Under the pieces are notes generated by a model. The model saw only the letters and a list, made by a program, of their open reading frames with translations, was not told where the DNA came from and ran no database searches. Source: Sphingomonas sp. Leaf407 (GTDB lineage: Bacteria; Pseudomonadota; Alphaproteobacteria; Sphingomonadales; Sphingomonadaceae). From it: a stretch of DNA of 64,000 nucleotides. Made by a program: the position numbers and the translations under genes. Positions 62,838 through 64,000 of the stretch are shown piece by piece (the stretch's first letter is position 1; each line of letters opens with the position of its first letter). Where the stretch lies: NCBI RefSeq assembly GCF_001425385.1, contig NZ_LMQO01000006.1:1-64000 (forward strand), written 5' to 3'.

Positions 62838-63356
62838 CTATCTGGCGAGCGCACGGTCGAGCACCACGAAATACAGGTCGCGGGTTCGGGGCAAGCCGAA
62901 GCGCGGATCGTCGAGCGGAAACGGCCGCGTCCCGCCGGTACGGCGATAGCCCTGCCGTTCATACCATGCGATCAGTTCGCCGCGCTGGGCGATGACCGTA
63001 ATCTCCATCACGCCAGCCCCCGCCGCCGCCGCGGCATGTTCGGCCGCCGCGACCAGCGCGCGCCCGGTGCCGCCGCCCTGCAGGTCCGGCCGGACCGCAA
63101 GCATCCCCAGTGCGGCGCGCCCATCTGGCAGAAACGACAGCGCGACGCAGCCGATCATCCTGCCCTCCGCCTCGGCGACCAGCATCCGCCGCACCGGATC
63201 GCCGACCAGTTCGCTCAGCGCGGCGCGATCGGTCCGCTGGCCATCCAGCAGATCGGCCTCGTGCGTCCAGCCGGTGCGGGCTGAGTCGCCCCGGAACGCC
63301 GCCTCGACAAGATCATGCAGCGCCGCAATGTCGTCGATCGTCGCGACGCGGATCAT
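62838..63356 (-). CDS. GNAT-family N-acetyltransferase
   Basis: About 172 residues. The acetyl-CoA binding segment MLAVRPDLQGGGTGRALVAA (R/QxxGxG) and the late strand WYERQGYRRTGGTRPFPLD are typical. It transfers an acetyl group from acetyl-CoA to an unknown amine. The ATG overlaps the stop of the outer-membrane gene upstream (ATGA), so it is translated with that operon, an unusual pairing of acetyltransferase and efflux channel. Confidence 0.85.
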   Translation of the reverse strand: MIRVATIDDIAALHDLVEAAFRGDSARTGWTHEADLLDGQRTDRAALSELVGDPVRRMLVAEAEGRMIGCVALSFLPDGRAALGMLAVRPDLQGGGTGRALVAAAEHAAAAAGAGVMEITVIAQRGELIAWYERQGYRRTGGTRPFPLDDPRFGLPRTRDLYFVVLDRALAR

Positions 63357-64000
63357 GGCACCGCCCCCCATCCACCGCCCATCGCCTGATACAGCGCGAC
63401 CAATGCGTTCAACCGGTCGGCGCGCACCTGTTCGAGCGACAGTTCGACGCTGAACAGCGCCCGCTGCGCATCCAATTGTTCGAGATACGGGCTGTAGCCG
63501 GCACGGTAGCGGTTGGTCGCGTGGCGCAGCGCCTCGGCGGTGGCGGTACGTTGCGCCTCCAGCGCGCGGGCCTGCGCGGCGAGACGGTCGACGCCGGCCA
63601 GCGCGTCCTCCACCTCGCGGAATGCGGTCAGCACGGTACGCTGATAGGCGAACGTCGCCTGATCGCGCCGTGCCGCTGCGGCGTCGAGGTTGCCGCGCAA
63701 CTGTCCGCCGCGGAACAGCGGGGCAAGGATGCTCGCCCCGATCGACCAGATGCCGACCGGATTGGGCAGCGCGCTCGACAGCACCTCGCCGGTCGATCCG
63801 GTCAGACGCAGCGCCGGCAGGAACTGCGCACGCGCCGCCGCCAGACTGGCATCGGTCGTCGCCAGCGCCGCCTCGGCCTGCGCGATGTCGGGCCGGCGGC
63901 GCAGCAGGTCGGACGGCAGACCGGCGGGGATCGGCGGCGGCACCAGCCGATCGAGCGCCAGCCCGCGCGCGATCGGGCGCGGCGGCGTACCGCTCAGCAA
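63353..64000 (-). CDS. RND efflux outer-membrane channel, NodT type (5' end outside window)
   Basis: The visible 215 residues are the C-terminal half. SDLLRRRPDIAQAEAALATT is followed by the second OEP repeat with ASILAPLFRGGQLRGNLDAA, TAFREVEDALAG and the end VALYQAMGGGWG. It is a different gene from the one at 56072 (similar fold, distinct sequence), so a second efflux system starts beyond the window's right edge. It is coupled to the acetyltransferase gene. Confidence 0.9.
   Translation of the reverse strand: MLSGTPPRPIARGLALDRLVPPPIPAGLPSDLLRRRPDIAQAEAALATTDASLAAARAQFLPALRLTGSTGEVLSSALPNPVGIWSIGASILAPLFRGGQLRGNLDAAAARRDQATFAYQRTVLTAFREVEDALAGVDRLAAQARALEAQRTATAEALRHATNRYRAGYSPYLEQLDAQRALFSVELSLEQVRADRLNALVALYQAMGGGWGAVP

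Noticed and set aside
1..64000. CRISPR array
   Set aside because: No series of regularly spaced identical repeats was found; repeats present are palindromic REP units or a single tandem duplication.

Overview
The window is high-GC, dense DNA from an alphaproteobacterium. It is most likely a sphingomonad (Sphingomonas or a close relative). The signs are a large NAD-dependent glutamate dehydrogenase, a cyoABCD-SURF1-RegBA cluster, an extensin-like protein next to a NUDIX gene, NodT-type outer-membrane channels, and two families of intergenic palindromic repeats typical of that group.

Layout. (1) About 0-22.7 kb is an accessory region read almost entirely on the minus strand and packed with defence-type genes: an AIPR protein, a trio of Mrr-like nuclease, CoiA-like protein and DUF2971 protein, a Gabija-like OLD nuclease plus UvrD-type helicase pair, an McrA-like HNH protein, and a zinc-protease plus membrane/winged-helix pair. 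It ends with a nucleotide-metabolism cluster at 15.3-22.3 kb. The modules are separated by 300-620 bp gaps holding degenerate repeats. A 45-nt 3' piece of a tRNA-Val gene at 22.7 kb marks a boundary. (2) 22.9-33.2 kb is a mobilizable island: a three-gene block of unknown function, a MobA/MobL relaxase with an oriT-like inverted repeat in front of it, a run of small unknown genes, and a large serine recombinase whose last codons lie inside a complete tRNA-Thr(CGT) gene. (3) 33.4-64 kb is core chromosome: PAS protein, NAD-glutamate dehydrogenase, MsrB, CHAP protein, extensin-like protein/NUDIX/trypsin-like protease/MFS transporter, cytochrome bo3 ubiquinol oxidase with SURF1 and the RegB/RegA redox two-component system, an L,D-transpeptidase, an RND efflux operon with a divergent TetR gene, and the start of another outer-membrane channel gene.

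The most interesting part is the cluster at 15.3-22.3 kb. Its first gene fuses a nucleoside-monophosphate-kinase-like P-loop domain to an adenylosuccinate-synthetase domain. In that domain the catalytic-loop motif reads GSEGKG instead of GDEGKG, the substitution known from the phage Z-genome enzyme PurZ. Downstream in the same direction are a DUF7002-like protein, a small membrane protein, a 501-residue membrane protein and an HD-domain dGTPase. A lone ATP-grasp (PEP-synthase/PPDK N-terminal type) gene converges on the dGTPase and overlaps its stop codon. I infer a nucleotide-based defence or nucleotide-modification system. I do not recognise it as a described one.

Other modules are well-known types. 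The OLD/helicase pair should act as a Gabija-like nuclease-helicase, and the RegBA pair probably controls respiration genes including the adjacent cyo operon. No CRISPR array, rRNA, type IV secretion set or complete prophage was seen.
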